Assembly (NCBI GenBank): GCA_003517725.1
Contig: DOZZ01000006.1
Location: forward strand, 17,485-22,933
Direction of reading: 5' to 3'
DNA: 5,449 nucleotides
Source of the DNA: Bryobacterales bacterium
GTDB lineage: Bacteria; Acidobacteriota; Terriglobia; Bryobacterales; Bryobacteraceae
Under the pieces are notes generated by a model that was not told where the DNA came from, searched no databases, and saw only the letters and a program-made list of their open reading frames with translations. Both the position numbers and the translations under genes were made by a program. How positions within the stretch are numbered: the stretch's first letter is position 1; the number at the start of each line of letters is the position of its first letter. Of this stretch, positions 3,606-5,449 are shown one piece after another.

Positions 3606-5449
3606 ATGCGTCTTTATTTCCCTAAATCCGTCCTGAAATTCTTCCCGCTGGCCCTGGCGTGCGTTTCCGCCTTCGGCCAATACCAGGGCGACTATCAGGG
3701 CGCGCCACAGTATCAGGGCGATCCTCAATACCAAGCGCAAAACTACGACCCTAATTACGCCCAACAGGATCCCAACGACGTCGCCGGCCGCAGCGTGGCA
3801 CGCATCAGCTGGATGGCGGGTGACGTCTCGGTGCGCCGCGGCGACGCCGGGCAAACCTTCGCCGCGGCTCTCAACGCCCCTTTAATGGTGGAAGACAACG
3901 TCGCCACTGCCCCGGGCGCCCGGGCCGAGGTGCAGCTCGATTATGCCCAGCGCGCACGCCTCGGCCCGGATGCCGAAATGCGTATCTCCGCGCTCGAGGC
4001 TGATCGTTACCAGCTGCAGCTCTCCCGCGGCTTCCTTAGCTTCAGCGTGCTCCGCAACCCTCCGGCCCAGGCCGAGATCAGCACCCCGTCCGTGGCGGTT
4101 CGGCCCTTAGGCCGCGGTAACTTTCGGGTCTGGGTACGCGATGACGGCGAAACCACCATCACGGTGCGCAGCGGCGACGTCGAAGTGTTTACCCCGCGCG
4201 GTTCCCAACAGCTCCATCGCGGCCAAAGCATGCTGGTGCGCGGCACTCCGCAGGATCCCGAATTCCAGGTAATTGCCGCGGCTGGCGCCGACGAGTGGGA
4301 TATATGGAACGACCGCCGCGACCGCGAACTGGAGCGCGCCGTCAGCTACCGCTACGTCAGCCAGGACATCGCCGGCGCGGAAGATTTGGACGCCTACGGC
4401 AGTTGGGACAATGATCCGCAATACGGTGAAGTCTGGGTCCCGCAAGTGTCCGCCGACTGGGCGCCCTATCGCGAAGGACGTTGGGTATGGGAAGACTACT
4501 ATGGCTGGACCTGGGTCAGCTCCGAACCGTGGGGCTGGGCGCCCTATCACTATGGCAACTGGTACCATGCCTCGTTCGGCTGGGCCTGGTATCCCGGGGC
4601 TTACCGCGAGCGTCATTTCTGGCGTCCCGCCGTGGTCGGGTTCTTCGGTTACGGCGGTGGTGATAACTTCGATCTCAGCGCGGGGTTCGGCAACGTAGGC
4701 TGGTGCCCGCTGGCGCCCTTTGAAACCTATCACCCGTGGTACGGCCGCGGCTGGGGCTATGGCGGCTACGGCAACACCAATATCACCAACATCAACATCC
4801 TGAACAACACCAATATCAACCGCGTGTACCGCAACGCCATGTATGGGGCGACGGCCGTCAATGCCGGTCAATTCCTGAACGGCGGCACGCGCTACGTGCG
4901 CGTCGCGGGCGACCAGTTGCAGAACGCGGCTCTGCTGCGCGGCCAGCTGCCGCTGACTCCCACGGTCAACAACCTGCGCTTCAGCAATCGCCAGACGATC
5001 GCAATCCCGCGGACCAACTTTCAGGCGTCCCGCTTCTACACCCGCAGCCCGGGCTTGCAGCAGAACAATCTACGCGTGCCGTTCCAACAGCAGCAACAGA
5101 TGGTGCAGAGGTCGCAGCAGGCCTTCAACCGGCAATCCGGCGCCCCGGGTATCCGCTACGGAAGTCAGGCCGGCGGCGTTCAGGGCAACCAGCCGTTTAC
5201 GCGGCAAGGCTATAACGGCGCGCCCATGAACCAGAGCACGCCGCGGCAGTTCGGCCAGCCCGGCCCTCAGAACAACCAGCCTTACGCGCGGCCCGGCTAC
5301 AATGGCGCTCCCATGAACCAGCGTTCGCCGCAACAGTTCGGCCAGCCTGGCCTTCAGAACAACCAATCCCTAACGCGGCCTGGTTACAACGGCGGCGCTC
5401 CGAGGAACCAGCGCACGCCACAGCCGTTCAACGGCCGGCCCGGAATGCC
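3606..5449 (+). CDS. Secreted FecR-domain / DUF6600-like protein with repeat tail (runs off right edge)
   Basis: The frame is open for 614 codons to the window end with no stop, so the C terminus is missing. A signal peptide (1 to about 24: KSVLKFFPLALACVSAFG) is followed by a YQG-rich spacer (25-57). A FecR-like domain (about 62-215) contains SVARISWMAGDVSVRRG and LGPDAEMRIS. A W/Y/G-rich module (about 263-380) contains YGSWDND, YGEVWVPQ, GRWVWEDYYGWTWVSSEPWG and GWAPYHYGNW, and matches the DUF6600 proteins common in Acidobacteria. Then come an Asn/Ile-rich linker (about 390-406), a Gln-rich stretch (493-505) and three 29-residue tandem repeats (528-614). FecR domains in anti-sigma regulators sense signals in the periplasm, but this protein has an N-terminal signal rather than the usual cytoplasmic anti-sigma part and internal membrane helix, so a structural or surface role is likelier. 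Cys19 does not sit in a good lipobox. Its function is unknown; the domain calls are from motif memory. Confidence 0.88.
   Translation, partial: MRLYFPKSVLKFFPLALACVSAFGQYQGDYQGAPQYQGDPQYQAQNYDPNYAQQDPNDVAGRSVARISWMAGDVSVRRGDAGQTFAAALNAPLMVEDNVATAPGARAEVQLDYAQRARLGPDAEMRISALEADRYQLQLSRGFLSFSVLRNPPAQAEISTPSVAVRPLGRGNFRVWVRDDGETTITVRSGDVEVFTPRGSQQLHRGQSMLVRGTPQDPEFQVIAAAGADEWDIWNDRRDRELERAVSYRYVSQDIAGAEDLDAYGSWDNDPQYGEVWVPQVSADWAPYREGRWVWEDYYGWTWVSSEPWGWAPYHYGNWYHASFGWAWYPGAYRERHFWRPAVVGFFGYGGGDNFDLSAGFGNVGWCPLAPFETYHPWYGRGWGYGGYGNTNITNINILNNTNINRVYRNAMYGATAVNAGQFLNGGTRYVRVAGDQLQNAALLRGQLPLTPTVNNLRFSNRQTIAIPRTNFQASRFYTRSPGLQQNNLRVPFQQQQQMVQRSQQAFNRQSGAPGIRYGSQAGGVQGNQPFTRQGYNGAPMNQSTPRQFGQPGPQNNQPYARPGYNGAPMNQRSPQQFGQPGLQNNQSLTRPGYNGGAPRNQRTPQPFNGRPGM
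5187..5447 (+). repeat. Three tandem 87-bp repeats encoding 29-residue units
   Basis: Units lie at 5187-5273, 5274-5360 and 5361-5447, in frame with the FecR-like gene. Each begins NQ and has the core GYNGAPMNQ followed by a QFGQPG-type segment. Units 1 and 2 are identical at 22 of 29 residues. Unit 3 is more diverged, with an extra Gly in GYNGGAPRNQ and FNGRPG in place of FGQPG. The array may continue past the window edge. Confidence 0.9.

Noticed and set aside
4107..4871. 254-codon open frame on the minus strand opposite the FecR-like gene
   Set aside because: It lies wholly antisense to a gene with clear domains, signal peptide and ribosome-binding site. Its Val/Ala/Pro-rich product is what a GC-rich antisense frame gives, and no family is recognisable.
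5070..5421. Minus-strand frames with repeated Leu/Arg/Ala-rich protein at the right end
   Set aside because: Their repeats mirror the 87-bp coding repeats of the plus-strand gene. They are the shadow of that array.

Overview
The window looks like a piece of an Acidobacteriota chromosome, most like the Solibacter/Bryobacter side of the phylum. This is inferred from GC-rich coding DNA, a secreted protein of the VWFA-related family that is especially expanded in Acidobacteria, a FecR-type protein with a tryptophan-rich DUF6600-like module, and a long palindromic intergenic repeat. No marker gene settles the taxonomy.

Layout: (a) 1-170, minus strand: N-terminal 56 codons of an aldo/keto reductase that continues past the left edge. 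(b) 171-669: 499 bp with no credible gene, dominated by a composite inverted repeat (293-580) built from CCCTTTCGG(G/A)A units, with two smaller hairpins in its loop and further hairpins on both sides. (c) 670-3413, minus strand: a compact three-gene operon transcribed moeA -> moaC -> a secreted VWFA-related protein. moeA and moaC are 3 nt apart, and moaC and the third gene overlap by 4 nt (GTGA). (d) 3414-3605: divergent intergenic region. On the minus side a -10-like TAGAAT sits exactly 6 nt before the moeA GTG, suggesting a leaderless transcript. On the plus side there is a strong AGGAG ribosome-binding site. (e) 3606-5449, plus strand: a long secreted FecR-domain protein with a W/Y/G-rich middle, an Asn/Ile-rich linker and a C-terminal Q/N/P/G-rich tail with three 29-residue tandem repeats. 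It is still open at the right edge.

How the genes fit together: MoaC makes cyclic pyranopterin monophosphate early in molybdenum cofactor synthesis, and MoeA inserts molybdenum into (adenylylated) molybdopterin at the end. The third operon member is an exported protein whose metal-binding (MIDAS) residues are largely lost, so its coupling to cofactor genes is unexplained. The aldo/keto reductase and the FecR/DUF6600 protein look like independent transcription units. The items most worth following up are the composite inverted repeat, the exported degenerate VWFA protein coupled to moaC, and the possible leaderless moeA promoter.
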